NCBI GenBank assembly: GCA_037953625.1
Contig: CM075649.1
Coordinates: 128,213,290-128,277,289, forward strand
Direction: 5' to 3'
DNA from: Crotalaria pallida
Taxonomy: Eukaryota > Streptophyta > Magnoliopsida > Fabales > Fabaceae
DNA length: 64,000 bases
Positions within the stretch are counted from its first letter, which is position 1. Each line of letters opens with the position of its first letter. The notes beneath the pieces were generated by a model, which saw only the letters and a program-made list of their open reading frames with translations, did not search any database and was not told the DNA's origin. A program made the position numbers and the translations under genes. Below are positions 11,007 through 23,788 of this stretch, one piece after another.

Positions 11007-12702
11007 CATGAGAAAGTAATCTTCTTGACTATTGGAGTTAACAACTTCATGACGGATGATGGAAGAAAAGATCACCTAAGGTCTTTCCCATGGGATGTGG
11101 GCATAACTCATTATTGTTGCATCACATGGGATTTGACCCATAGAATTTGGGATCCTGGTGGATTCTCTTTAGTTTTGCAGTAGTGTAGGATTTAAATTTT
11201 TAATTAGGAGATTGAATAAAGAGTTTAGAGTTTTCTATATGTAACTGCTAATGGGGTGCTTCTAGCACTATTTTTAGTTGTTCATGTGACACAAGTGAAT
11301 AAGTTTGGGGGAGTCTCATCCATGGTGCATCAAGAGAGAATCATGTGCTACAAAGGGAAGTCTCTAACTCCTTGCTTTTGTTTTTAGTTTTAATTTTTAT
11401 TTTGTAGTTTAGGATAGATTTGTTGCTTGAGGACAAGCCACATTCTAAGTTTGGGGGTGAGGGTAACAAAATAAAAATTTTTCTGAACTTGATTTCTCCC
11501 TTGGCTTTGTGTTGGTTTGTTTCCTAGAATGAGTAGGCATTAATTCTAAGTGTTAGATTTGTTCCTTGATAGATGTAAATGCTTGATTGTGATTTCCGAC
11601 TTGTTTTGCCCAGGTACTAATTGGATTTAGTTTTGAAATTTTTTTTTTTGAAAATTAGTTGTTTGGCAAACTTGTTGTGAATAATTGATTAGTGAATTGA
11701 CCTTAACCAGTGAGATTTGAGCCTATACACTTGAAGGAGTAATGTTTAATGAATATTGTGATGAAACTCCTATTTCTTTCATGAGTGTTGTTCGCTTTGA
11801 TTGTTTGTTCTAGAACTTGACTTGAGACCTTTTCAAAATTGACATTGGATTGCATGCATGAACATGATTAAGGCACTTAGGTTTGTGTTTTTGTGGCCTT
11901 CAACAAATTTTTGAGACATAATGATCCCTTAGTTGCCCACTTTGAGCTTTGAGATTTAAGGACTTTCTTTGGTACCTTACATAAATTGAATTATTCTTGT
12001 GAAGTACCTTTGAAATTGTGAATGAGCAATTAAGTGGAATGTTAGAAATTGGTGAAAGTGTAAGTGCTGAAAATTTGATGTTTCTATTTCTCTTCTTAAA
12101 AAAAAAGAAAAGAAAAAAGAGCAACAAGTGTGCTAAAAAAATGAAAAGAAGAAGAGAATAGAAATAGAAAAAGAAAAAGAAAGAAAAGGAAAAATCAAGT
12201 GAATTGAGTTGTGATTGTGTAATTACCTTATTGCTCATTTTATAATTTAAAAGGGAAGTGTTGTGATTTCATTGATTAAGCCCTTTGTTTATCCTTTTAT
12301 TCTTTTATCCCACCTGACACTTTTAGCCATGACCCCGTTACAACCAAATAAAGACCTTATGATTTGTGCATGTTTTCAATAAATTCAGTGGAGATGTAGG
12401 TCTATAGTCAAGCTTATGGTAACATACTTTCATTGTTTGAACTTGAGTGAATTAATAATTATTACCCATACACATGAGAGATATTGATATTGAGAGGTGG
12501 TGTGGTCACTAATCTTTTGCTCACTTTGAGTTTGTTTTTCAACTAGTTTTCATTGCGGTGATTTGCTAGTGAAGAAAGGTATCTTGGGTAGGCGAGTTGG
12601 AATTTATGGTTAGGTTGCTATACCTTGAGAGGGGAGAATCTTAGGCTCTGAATTTTTGTTTTACTTTTGCCTGGGACATGCAAAATGCTAAGTTTGGGGG
12701 TG
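11007..12702 (+). mobile_element. Element B 3' internal region with three polypurine tracts
   Basis: Non-coding. AAGTTTGGGGG-type tracts occur near 11304, 11449 and 12689; the last abuts the right LTR and is the functional polypurine tract. Before the second lies CTTGAGGACAAGC, a sequence common near this site in Tat-type elements. An A/G-rich strand-biased tract is at 12095-12200. Confidence 0.7.
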
Positions 12703-14185
12703 TGATTGGGGTCTAATATGTGATGTTTTTGTACCTTTTTTGCCTCCCTTTTACTTAGTAAGTGGCTTGTTTCTTGAGTAAATTGGAATAAAACAATGGA
12801 ATTTTGTCTTTATAGGATTTCTAGAACCTTTTGATGTGTTTGGTTTGTTTTCAGGTATTTAAGCTCTTAAAACAATGATTTTTGCAAAGGAATGAAGAAT
12901 GAGAGTTTGGTACTTGATTTGGGAAGAAAAAGAGGAAAAAAATGAAGAAAAGTTGACCGTAGTGCGCCCAGGCGCAGGCCATCACGCCCAGGCGCAGGAT
13001 TTTCACGCCTGGGCGCGCAAAATGCGAGAAAGTGATACTGTTCGCTGTTTTGATCATAACTTGAGCTACGCTTATCCAAATGAGGCGACCTATATGTCAT
13101 TTTAAAGCTAAGGAAAAGATCTACAACCTTGCTCAAATTCGTCCATCTTGGGGGTCAAAATCAGTGCCGAAGTTGCTGCCAGACACAAATACGGGATTTT
13201 AGAAGGATTTTAATGATAAATTCTATTTGTAGATAAGATTCTTAAAGATTAGTTTATTCTAATAGGATCTTATCATATTATATTCAGATTTAGGATTAGT
13301 TTTATCTTATCACATTAGATTGGAAATTAGGTTAGTTTTTATCTATATAATAAGAGGAATAGGATTCATTCAAAGGGAGAAGAGGAGAGACACTCATACA
13401 ACTCCATAGAATAATAGTAGATTAGGATTTGAGACTTGGAGAAGGAACAAGGATTGGAGGTTTTTGTGAAGAACACGGAGTTTGCTCAAGGATTCATGGT
13501 AATTATTTTTATCATGTTTATTGTGTTTTCTCTTGTAAGTATGAACTAATTCCATCCTTGGGATGTAGGAGTAGATGTATGGAACCTTTTCAATATTTCT
13601 AGTAATAAATTAATTTTGTTTTCCGTTATTGAATTCTGTGTTTGATTATTCTTATTTGTTTCTCATGAAAGAAGCTGTTTCATGACTTTTGAAAATCCTT
13701 TATGAATAGATATATGAATTTAGGATTTAGTCATTTAATCAAACAGTTCAATTGCATAGGCACAGACATGTTTTCTATGAATTGGATAATTTTTACAAGT
13801 TTTGATTGAACTTAATTAAAGGTTAGGTTTTTAAGGCTCTCTTGAGACATCATTGGGAGATTAATATCTAAAATACGGAGACGTTCTAAGATATTAGGCG
13901 TTTTCTACCTTTGCAAAACAAATTCAGAATCAAGGAAAACAAATCAATTTATTATAGAATATTTAGGAACCTGCATCGAAACTACATCCCGCTTTTTCCC
14001 CTTGTCAAAAAGTCATTTATTTTAATTTCTGTTTTTATTTACAAATTCATAAATCCTTTGTCTCGTTCACTAAGTAATATTAATTAGGTGGAATTAATTA
14101 AACGGTCACTCCCTTGGGTACGATATTCGGACTTCATTGTCTATATTACTTGTACGATCTGGTACACTTGCCAGAATCCACAACA
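12703..14185 (+). repeat. Element B right LTR (1483 bp)
   Basis: Begins TGATTGGGGTC and ends CCACAACA, followed by the target duplication AAGCC at 14186-14190. It lacks the chimeric segment of the left LTR and so probably shows the original LTR. Confidence 0.88.
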
Positions 14186-14220
14186 AAGCCTTACTTCAGG
14201 AAACTACCCTAGAAAGAACA

Positions 14221-15126
14221 ATGACAACTAGACGAACTAATGAGCTCCTGGAAGAGTTTACAACTGTTCTATACCACCAAGCTCAATCCCGAAATCAGGA
14301 ATCAGCTGAAGAACGTGGATGGTTCAAATTTAGAAAATTCAATCCACCTAGATTTACCGGAGGATGTAACCCGGACGATGCTAAAAAATGGATACGGGAG
14401 ATAGAAAATATTTTTCAGGTAATGCGGTGTGCAGATGATCGAAGAATCTCTCTGGCCACATTTTTGTTAGTAGGAGAATCTGAAGATTGGTGGAACCATG
14501 CAAAACAACTGCTAGAGGCAGAACAAAGGATAGTCACTTGGGACACTTTCAAGGAAAAATTCCTTGAAAGATATTTTCCTGAGGATATGAAGAGAAAGAA
14601 AGAAATAGAGTTTTTGAAGCTAAAGCAAGAAGATATGAGTGTTGGTGAGTATGCTGTCAAGTTTGAAGAACTGAGCAAATATTCAACCTGCTATCAACAT
14701 AACTTGACTGAAAGGTCGAAGTGTATACAGTTTGAAAATGGTTTACGACCGGATTTAAAGCCTGGACTTAGCTGCCAGAAGATCAGTAGTTTCCCTAAAT
14801 TGATTAACATGTGTAGAATTTAGGAAGAAGATTTGAAGGCAAAGGTAGCTTATGAACAATGTCTTCAAACTCAGAAAGATATGGAACAACTGTACGATCA
14901 AGGACCAAGTTCTTCACATTGTCCGGAATTATGCCGCAAAAGAAAAGCGGAAGTAAAAAAGAAGAAAGTCACTAATTTCTCACTGAATGCAACTCAGTAT
15001 AGGAAGAAAAAGCATTCCTCAAAGAAACAAAGTGGTTGGATGAAGAAGGTTTCATGTAAAACCTGCCGACAATTAGGACATTATGCAAGAGATTGCACAG
15101 ACAAAAGGAAGAATACCCCGAAGTGA
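14221..15126 (+). pseudogene. gag: gag of element A (Ty3/gypsy type), one premature stop
   Basis: Gag forms the virus-like particle that packages retrotransposon RNA in the cytoplasm. The start is the ATG opening MTTRRTNELLEEF, 30 bp after the target duplication of element B. Residues about 40-200 form the retrotransposon gag domain (PPRFTGG, WWNHAKQLLEAE, FLERYFPEDM, KFEELSKYS, FENGLRPDLK). A CCHC zinc knuckle, CKTCRQLGHYARDC, is at residues 279-292. Codon 201 is TAG where the related element E has Tyr (CRIYED), so the frame is broken once but otherwise continues to the TGA at 15124. The sequence style is that of Tekay/Del-like chromoviruses. No pol gene follows. A is therefore a gag-only (TR-GAG type) element. 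The longer frame starting 14137 merely runs in from the LTR of B. Confidence 0.88.
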
Positions 15127-15890
15127 ATATGGAAAGAAGAAGAGGGAACAACAAAGCAGGAGAACCAATAACATAAACCAAAACTAGAAGAAGTTTCACC
15201 TTAAACAAATAGAAAGCTATTTAGTAGCCTAAAGCAGAAGTGCCCGATAATGAATGATGCCTCTTGAAGTGTCCAACTTCCTTAGAAAGTGGACCTTATT
15301 AGATAACCTAACCTAAGTTTGAAGTATGTTACTTAGTGGTCAAACCCCTTTTTGGCATGGGTAAGTCTCACCTGTTTTAGATCTGAAACTGACTTTGTTC
15401 TAAGTGGGGGAGAAATCAATAAAATATATTTTATAATAATGACGTCTTTCAAGTATTTGTTTTCATCAAACATTTCAACCAGATCTAATGATAAACATTC
15501 CTGTCTTTAAGTTCATTTAACTTAAAGATGTGTTGTATAATCTTTCTCGTGAAAGATTATATCCTAAAGAATGAATCTATTATAAAACCATCGATCGTGC
15601 CTAAGTGATCAGTGTGCGCATCATGAAAATAATTTTATGACGCAGTTTGATTTGAAAAGTTTCATTGGAAATATTCCGTCTAAAAGAATTTATTCTGAAA
15701 ACTTAATCTGAAATGCTTTCCATAAACACTTTTGAAATTTGAACATTTCAGAAAAGTATAACCAAATTCTTTTAGTGGGGGAGAATCCCCAAGACAGTTT
15801 AAGAGAAGTAAAATGAAAATTTCTTCTTATAAGAAATATTTGGAAAACGAAAATTTTTAGAAAACGAATTTCGGGGACGAAATTCAATTT
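15127..15890 (+). mobile_element. Element A 3' internal tail, non-coding
   Basis: No coding sequence and no protease, reverse transcriptase or integrase. The block at about 15500-15650 (CTTTAAGTTCATTTAACTTAAAG palindrome, then a CTTTCTCGTGAAAGATTATA hairpin-like stretch, then GTGCGC) matches the minus strand of element E near 27570-27770, showing that A and E are one family. Confidence 0.75.
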
Positions 15891-15902
15891 AGTGGGGGAG
15901 AG
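15891..15902 (+). other. Polypurine tract of element A
   Basis: AGTGGGGGAGAG lies immediately before the 3' LTR start TGTAACATCCC. The same tract is found at the equivalent place in element E. Confidence 0.88.
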
Positions 15903-18900
15903 TGTAACATCCCTCGTTTTTATAAAAAGATTAAATAATTATTTTGATATTGAAAATTATTTTAAAGGAAGTGTTTTAGGAAGATGAACAAAAAGAAATA
16001 TATTTCTTGGAAATAAAATAGTTGTAGTAAGAAAGACTTAAATAGAATAATTAAGAAAATAATATTTTTGTAAAATATTATACAAAGATTGGGCAATATC
16101 ACCTTCGTTAACCGTTGGATCATTCTCAAATTTTTATACAAGGTTCCTAACCTTTTTATCTTAACATCCAACGTTGGAAATGTTGTTTTGAGAAGTAAAT
16201 CTTTTCAAATTAATTTTTCAGTGCAACAGTGTATTATATTTAAATTTCTGAATTTTAGCACTGACTAACCGGTTAGTGGAACTCTGCAGAACCAAAAATA
16301 AGTTAGTTTAGCTCGAAATTTCGGGGTAAAAACGTGGATTCACTTCCCTTAAGCCACATATCACCTCTCAACACCCCAAAGCAAGTATGTGGACGAGTTT
16401 TAAGCTTTGGATTGAGTGACTTGGCTCATTTTGAATCAATAATCCATTATCAAAGCCAAATATCTTAGTTTTCTGGTGAGCTCTTCATCACTTTCATTCT
16501 CCCTCTCTATGTCACCCCAAGCCACGGAACTTGTATAAAATTGAAGTTCCTTATCCCATCTTGACATAGAAACCGAGTTTGTTCGAATTGGTAAGCTATA
16601 GGGAAAATTATAACATGAGAAAGTGAGCTTAATGAAACTGAAAACACAGAAATCAGTTTCATCTGTCTCTGTTCTCTAAATTCGTTCTCCCTCTCTGCGT
16701 CTCCTCCAACCATAAACCCTATACACGAGTGAAGCTCTATATCTCATCTTGATATAGAGACCAAGTTTGTTTAATTTGGTAAACCACAGAGGAAGTTGTA
16801 AGCTGAACAAGTTGAGCTCTGGAACCTGAAACTCAGGAAATCAGATTCATGAGCCTCTGTTCTTCAAGCTTGTATGGTAAACTCGAGTCCTCTCTGACTC
16901 TCTAAGCCTCCGATTCGTTTTAATCTTGAGTCTTCATATCCTAGTTTAGGTTCTAACTCTATTTTACAATTTTTATTGGCATGTTCTTGATGTAAAATCC
17001 CACCAAAGTTAGCTTGTTGAAGCTGTGTTGCTAATGCTGCAAACTCTAAGTTGCAGCAACCTTTGTCAAATTTCAGCCTCAAGTCCATTCAATAATTTCA
17101 AATAGGTATGGGAGATTTCATTCATATTGCTAGGATTAATGATTGAGGGTTTGTGTAATTGTTTATGCTGGAATAAATATGTTGGAACCATGACAAGATC
17201 ATTTGGTTTGGAGACCAAAGTGATCCATGGTTCTCTAGGAAATTGCATACTAAATTATGAACATGAGTTAAAGACCAAGTAATGTCTTGACTTATGATTG
17301 AATGATAATGAGTTAGTGTCTGCAACAAGTTTATAATCATGCAAAGAAGGGGTTATATCAACTTCTAATGAATAGAAATGACAGTTAAAATGAATTGGAA
17401 CTGGAAAAGTGCAGCATTCTACTCTCTGGTATGCAGGTCTGTACTGACTAACCGGTTAGTGGTCTCAGTAACCGGTTAGTGCCTGACAGCATGCCTTGGT
17501 TTTTCAGGTTTAGTATGGAACTCAACAAGGGGTGGCATAGTCTAGGTTGGAACTAATAATTAAGCTAATAACTTAAAGTACGTAAATGGAATAATTATGG
17601 GAATTGTTCTAATAAAGTAAGACTTTATTGAGAATTTTGTTAATGGATTAAGAACTTACAAAGTATGCTTTGATATGCATATTGTATTAGTTGTTGCATT
17701 CTTGGCTACGATGTAAAACTTAGTGAGATCAACCTTGAATAGACTTAATATGAGGGATAACACACTGCATAGAGACTAGAGAATAATATTGGAAGTGATT
17801 GAATCGAAAAGAATAAGAATTGAACATGTTCTGTTCTCAGGTCTGCTGTCACTAACCGGTTAGTGGACCTTGTAACTGGTTAGTGCCTGAAAGAAGTGAA
17901 TAAATAAATAAAGTCATTGCTATAGTCATGGAGAGCTTTTCATAGAGGATATACTAGTTGATAATGTTTGAGTGAATTTGTTGATTATACTTTGGAATTG
18001 GCTTGAATAATGTTTGTATCATCACACAGATGAAGCTTAATGAACTGACAATCATAGTTGATGGACTATCCCTAAAAAGAAGAATGTGTGATGACAAAGA
18101 AAGTAAAGAATGAATAAGTCTCCTTGATGCACGGTTTGGCATGAAGGTCGTGCTCAAAAGATTTCATAGGGTACACATATATTATGATGAATTGGGTACA
18201 GGGAACGTATACGAGAAGAATTAGAATCTCGGTATATCGTGTCCTTTGGGAAGGGACTCGTTGCGAATAGGACGCTATTCGTAAGCGATATAGCCATGAA
18301 TCCCGATATACTGTGTCTTGTGGGAAAGACCTCTTGCGGGTAGGACGCTATCCGTAAGCAGTATGTCAACGATGATATCCCGATATGGCGTGTCCCTTGG
18401 GAAAGGATCCGTTGCAGATACGACTGAGTGTATCTGTAAGTGCCATGTCAATGTTGATATCCCGGTACGACGTGTCCCTTGGGAAAGGACCCGTTGCAAA
18501 TACGACGGAATGTATTTGTAAGCGTCGTAGCCCAGTGTACGTATGACCCTTCTAAAATTGAGATGTTTTTGAATAGTGATGATGTACCTATGAATTCTTT
18601 TGTGGAATAGAGAAAAGTCTCGCATTGCATTGCATTGCATCGCATTGCATACAAATAATAATAATATGTCTAAGAATGTTAAAGCACTTGCTTAGTATGC
18701 ATCATTTGCATTATGAGTGATTATATGTGTAAGACTTAATCATTAATCTGCTTATGCGATATGACAAGTGATTTACTCCCTTCTAGACTGTCTGGTGATA
18801 GGTACACGTTTCAGCCAGAGACTCAAGCGGAGAAGGAAGATGCTCAATTGGATCTGATCCTTTGTAACTCTGAGCACAAATGTATATTTAAAATAAAAAT

Positions 18901-18998
18901 TTATTCACTGCTTTTGAATAAAGGGAATTTTCTTTTTCCGCTGTAACTCATTTTATAAATTATTCTATTTCCTTTATAAAAAGAATCGGGGTGTTACA
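15903..18998 (+). mobile_element. Element A 3' LTR (3096 bp)
   Basis: Begins TGTAACATCCCTCG and ends GGGGTGTTACA. It is uninterrupted and is the reference for mapping the insertion of D in the 5' LTR. It carries AACCGGTT palindromes (single near 16264; pairs at 17447-17480 and 17851-17883), the 75 bp tandem tract at 18248-18535 and a short CATTG tract at 18624-18651. The first 300 bp are homologous to the LTR start of element E. The target duplication cannot be checked because the left end of the element is outside the window; the right flank begins GTCAA. Confidence 0.92.
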
Positions 18999-20039
18999 GT
19001 CAATCATCCATCATTCATTTGTATTACTTTTATTTGAAAGTCAACGACAATAAACACATGAATGGTGGATGATGCACTGATGGTGTAAAAAACATTTACA
19101 CTATCAGTACACCATCTATTTTCTCTAAAAAATAATTATTTAGTTTTCCAATACAGTTTTATCATTATTTATATTCTCTTATCCTATGCATGGGGTGCAT
19201 AAGATAGAAAAACCGTTAGGAGATTAATAGGTATACACCGATTGGGTAAAATTTTTTACATCATCAGTTTATTATCTACCATTCATATATTTATAGTAAT
19301 TTTTTTTAGACTAAAGTAATACAAATGAATAGTGGTTGATATAATGCACCACCCATTTTCTCTTACTTTAATTATTTGTACCACCAAATAAATACTACTT
19401 TAAAACTATTTTATAATCCTACGATTCCCACCGATTATGTCCAAAGTGGTGTGTCGTTATAGCAATTTTTTATAATGTTAATCATATTTCGTTTTAAGTA
19501 GCAACCCTAGAAATAATAACAAAAATTGATTTAGTAGATAAAAAATTTAATAAATGGCCATTTTGGTCTCTGACGATATAGTCATCAGTAAATTTTTTTT
19601 TTTTTTTTTTGGTAAACTAGTCGTCAATAATTTAATATATTAATCAAATTGAAAAAAATTGATAAATTTATTTTCCTTTTTACATCATTTTCTTTTCTTC
19701 TTTTTAACGTATTAATCAATTTTAGCAACGTGTTTCATGTTATTAGAAATTGTTAACAAATTGTTTTTCAAAAATTTCATGCATCACAATTTTATACTTT
19801 TATCAAACCAAAATAATACAATAACAATTACAACTACAATTAACGGTAAAGAAATAAAATAAAATCGATCGCTAACAAGTTACTTTTCCTTTCTTCGTGT
19901 AATAAAGAAGGTGTTGCATATCCTCATGTCTACTCAAAAAGAATTCCTTCGGACGATGACCAAGAAGAGAATATTTTATGGGTTAAATGGGACAGAATTT
20001 GTGATTTGTGCTCCAAAGAAGAATATATAGGTTTGGGGT
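18999..20039. other. Intergenic, no gene seen
   Basis: AT-rich. Two similar blocks (about 19000-19130 and 19230-19375) each hold a GTGTAAA...TTTACAC-like motif, a CACCATC or CACCACC block and TTTTCTCT, which look like remnants of one repeat family. A 20-base T tract is at about 19591-19611. Confidence 0.5.
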
Positions 20040-21290
20040 TAAAAACCTTAATTCATTTAATTTAGCCTTGCTTGTTTAATGGTGTCGGAGGATGGTGTCT
20101 AATGAATATTCTGTTTGGGTGCAGGTCGTTAGAGCTCGGATTAAGTTGGATGTGGTAATTTGACTCAGTTATGAAAAATTGTTGGTTTTGTAGCAAGAGC
20201 TTAAAACATTTATTTCTAGTCTTTATTCATTGTCCAATGATAAAGGTGTGTGACTTGGGAAAGTGGCGTATAAGCCGGGATTTGGAATTTTGGACGAAGA
20301 GGTACATGTTCTCTTGGGGAGATGGATCTATCTCTATGGTCAATCCCAATTCCTATGTTGATGATGTTCAGTTGAACAAGAAGCTCAAGATGCTTGGATA
20401 CGAACCCGAATGCTCTGGCTAATTTTGCCGCTATGGATTCATACGTGTGGCTGGTAGAGAAATCTAATTCTTTTATGGGAATCCAACCTCAACACGATTC
20501 TGAATTTTTAGACTATCATGGAAGTGCGAAGCTCTTTATAAAATTCTAGCTATCATGTATGTGTCTCATGTCTTATTATAAAGCATGTTTGGGAGGGGAT
20601 TTTCTCTTTGCTCCAACATATGGCTACTATCATCCACAACCCATTAAATCTATTAAATTTCTGTTTCTGGATATACATAATTTTTTCCAATGCAAGTATA
20701 TACGTAGATGCAGATATGGAAGATTCCTTTGACTTATGGTTTTTTGGCTAATTTGGGTAGAAAGGAATGACATTATTTTCAAAATAAAAAACTTTCATAT
20801 GCTGAATTTTTTTGGACTGCATAAAAATTAAGACATGTCTTTGCATTAAGGCTCTTAGTGATTAGTTTGGTGTTTGGTGATTGGTGTACGAACTTATAGA
20901 ATTGTCTTAAATGGCTATCTTATATTGTATTTGTTCCCATTGAAAAAGGACGGGGAGCTAGCCCATATGATTACGAGGATTTGCTACGTTCTTTTTTCCT
21001 TACTTCGGATTTTTTCCGTTTTGGTTTTTCTTATTTTTAAGGAGGTAGAAATCCTAGTCATGGTTTGACATGTGATTTTAGTAGTGGTGGTAATTAGTGA
21101 TCTAGATTTGTGTTTGTTACTTTACACTTTGTGAAATGGACTCATGTGTATTCTTGTCTGTTGGTGTGGACTATTTTGATGATATGATTGTAGATTGATG
21201 CTCAAACCTTGTATAGAAGGTGAGAAGTATGTGTACAATAACGTTTACGAAACCTTTTTTATTAATAATATTCATTTTGCCTAAAAAAGG
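20040..21290 (+). pseudogene. Decayed LINE 3' end (zf-RVT and C-terminal tail)
   Basis: Translation near 20171-20245 gives CWFCSKSLKHLFLVFIHCP, which has the C-x2-C...H...HC pattern of the zinc-binding domain at the end of plant non-LTR reverse transcriptases. Downstream, near 20738-20870, frames with stops give LIWVERNDIIF and then a KTCLCIKALSD-like stretch, the usual C-terminal end of such proteins. The tail near 21250-21290 (TTATTAATAATATTCATTTTGCC followed by A-rich sequence) is like many plant LINE 3' ends. The segment between (20268-20422), ending LKMLGYEPECSG, does not look like LINE protein and I do not recognise it. Many stops and shifts: inactive. Confidence 0.5.
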
Positions 21291-21469
21291 ATAAATTGCT
21301 AATATGCATCTAAAAAACATATATGCAAATGAAAATAAATAACAAGACCGTGCATGGTGTGAGATCATAACTAATATCTAAATAACTTCGTAAACATTTT
21401 TTTAGCCACGAACTTTGTCTTGTATTTGTTTCCGTAAATTTAAATGATAAAAAGAAATATTATCTCTAC

Positions 21470-21477
21470 ATGATTAT
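21470..21477. other. Target duplication, left, of the hAT element
   Basis: ATGATTAT, repeated exactly at 33779-33786. An 8 bp duplication is diagnostic for hAT transposons. Confidence 0.95.
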
Positions 21478-21976
21478 TAGTGCTGGCAATTCGGGCAGGC
21501 GGGTGGGCATTGCCCATGCCCATCAAAAGCCCGCTTTTTGGCGGGCATGCCCGCCCGCCCATTATAATATTAGGGCTGAAAATTCATGCCCTGCCTGGCA
21601 TGCCCATGGGCAGCCCATGTTTAAATAAAAAAAATTCAAAAAATCTAATATATTTTTTTTTCTGGAACATTAAAAAATAATAAATCATAACTCAAAATTC
21701 ATAAATTTCATAATCATAATGATCAATAAATCATCAACAAAAGTTCATTGTTTATAAGAATCACAACAATAAATCACAGCATAAACATAAGTAATACGTT
21801 ATCATTACAAACCAAACCAACTTCAAAACATAATAAAATTAGCTCCTTCAATTTTTGCCCTCATTCCTCAATTTGTCAATCATATACCAGTACCACCATC
21901 TTCTTCATCTACATAAAGAAGAAAATAATCAAATGCATCAATAAATTATAATTCAAACTAATCCACAAGTCAGTTT

Positions 21977-23788
21977 TCAATAAATAATTAAATTACCATT
22001 TTCACCAAAACCATGCAACCAATTGCGAGTACAAATCAAAGCTTGGACATTTGTAGACAAGAGGCGACTCCTATATTTTCTTAAGATAAGTGCACCAATG
22101 CTAAATGCTGATTCAGATGCAACGGTAGTAATGAGGATGCTTAGCAAATCACGAGCCATCAATGATAAATCACGAAAACGAGCCTCATTATCCTTCCACC
22201 ACTTCAAGACATCCACGTCTTGATTAACTCGAATGTCCCAAATTGGTTCTTCTAAGTAAATATCCAGTTCAGATTTTCCAGCATCATTTATAAGTTGTTG
22301 ATTATGTTTGAATAATTCCTAACATAATTTATACACAAAACAAATTAAAATAAGATAAAATAGAGAACAATCAAATTATCAAAGAACAAAAATATAAATA
22401 TAAGTAAACATACTTCAAACTAGCCATTGCTACCAAAGAATGATCCCGTTGACACACTTGGAGTAAGAGATGGAGTTGGTTGAACACTTTCAACATTGGA
22501 GTTAGAAGAATTTCCAGTTGCACTTTTATACTTCTCAAAAATCAAACTTAACTTTGAGCTCACTTTTTGTACCTTATGAGCAGCAGTAAAAACATCAACT
22601 TCCATGTAGCAACATCTCAACATGTTTAATTTCATCCGCGGGTCAAGAACCGCTCCCATAGCAAGCACAACACTGTACTCATCCCAATATTTATCAAACT
22701 TCTCTATCATCTTCACACCCATGGCCCTTATGACTTCATCTCCATCATTTAAACTTCTGAGTATAGCAAGTTGAATTTTCCAACCTTGCATGAAATACAA
22801 GTTGGCTGTAGGATAGGAAGTGCCAGAGATCAACTCAGTAGTTTGATAAAATGGAAACAAGAAATCACAAATCATTTCCGCTCTTGTCCACTCTTGAAGA
22901 GATGGACAATATTTATATGCAGAATCATACAATGGAAAACTAATAAATGCCTGCTTGTATTTGAGAGCAGTGCTAAGCAAAATATATGTTGAATTCCACC
23001 TGATTGGCATATCAAGTTTCAAGTCTACTGAACAATCAATGCCACCAGTTTCCTCAATGCATTTTTTAAAATTCTTCTTTCTAATTTCTGAGCCTTTCAC
23101 ATATTTCACACTATCTCTTATCTTGCGCAAAGCATCACTAGCCACCTTCAATCCATATTGAACTATCAAATTCAGAATGTGTGCAGAAGAACGCACATGA
23201 AAAAATTCACCTCCAGCCACCAACCCACTCTTCTCATCAAGTTTATGCTTTAATGTAGTCACCAATGTGTCATTAGATGTTGCATTGTCCAAAGTTATAG
23301 AAAAAATCTTTTTTTCTAGGTTCCACTCTTTCAAAAACTCTAATAACATTGCACAAATTTTTAAACCCGAATGGGGAGGAGGCATGTGGCAAAAGTTGAG
23401 AATTTTACTATTTAACTTCCAAGCCGACTCAACATAATGAGCAGTCAGGCATATGTAGCCCTCAGTAGTGCAAGCTGTCCACAAATCATAAGTTAAGCAT
23501 ATCCTATTAGGAATGCTAGCCAATGTTTCCTTTAGCTTATGCTTCTCACGCATGTAAACTTTCAACACATCGGCCTTTGCAGTATTTCTAGAAGTAGGAA
23601 TCCAATCAGGATTCAAGTACTTCAGCCAAGCTCTAATGCTTTTGTACTCTGCAAAGTTGAATGGCAAATTGTGTTCAATTATCGCGGAAGCACATATCTC
23701 TCGTGATACCATTGATCAATTACACGAGACTTAAGTTTTGCTTGTCCATCAAACAACATTTGACCCACATCTTTAGATTCATGTTTTT
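21977..23788 (-). pseudogene. hAT transposase, catalytic core and dimerisation domain
   Basis: A BED-finger hAT transposase (RICESLEEPER/DAYSLEEPER-like). This part continues the frame broken by element E: from 23788 it reads HESKDVGQMLFDG, and a one-base frameshift near 23705-23715 joins it to the 430 aa frame (23712-22420). Core motifs include LTYDLWTA, LTAHYVESAWKLNS, ITLDNATSND and IRWNSTY. TAG at 22422-22420 (after FFGSNG) is a premature stop just before an intron, 22413-22319 (GTATGT...TTAG, 95 bp). The last exon reads ELFKHNQQLIND, a YLEE motif, VLKWWKDNEARF, the dimerisation motif STVASESAFS (here TTVASESAFS) and LICTRNWL, ending at 21977. Stop and frameshift make it inactive. Confidence 0.9.

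Larger units (their letters stand above)
7221..14185 (+). mobile_element. Element B: non-autonomous LTR retrotransposon nested in element A
   Basis: The left LTR (7221-10084) and right LTR (12703-14185) both start TGATTGGGGTC and end in ACA. The element is flanked by the 5 bp duplication AAGCC at 7216-7220 and 14186-14190. The internal region (10085-12702) has a primer site of the TGGCGC-GTTGCC type (usual for Tat/Athila-lineage Ty3/gypsy elements), a small protein gene of unknown function, a GA-rich tract and AAGTTTGGGGG polypurine tracts. There is no protease, reverse transcriptase or integrase, so movement would depend on a relative. The left LTR is 1.4 kb longer than the right because of a chimeric insertion (see separate entry). 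Confidence 0.88.
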
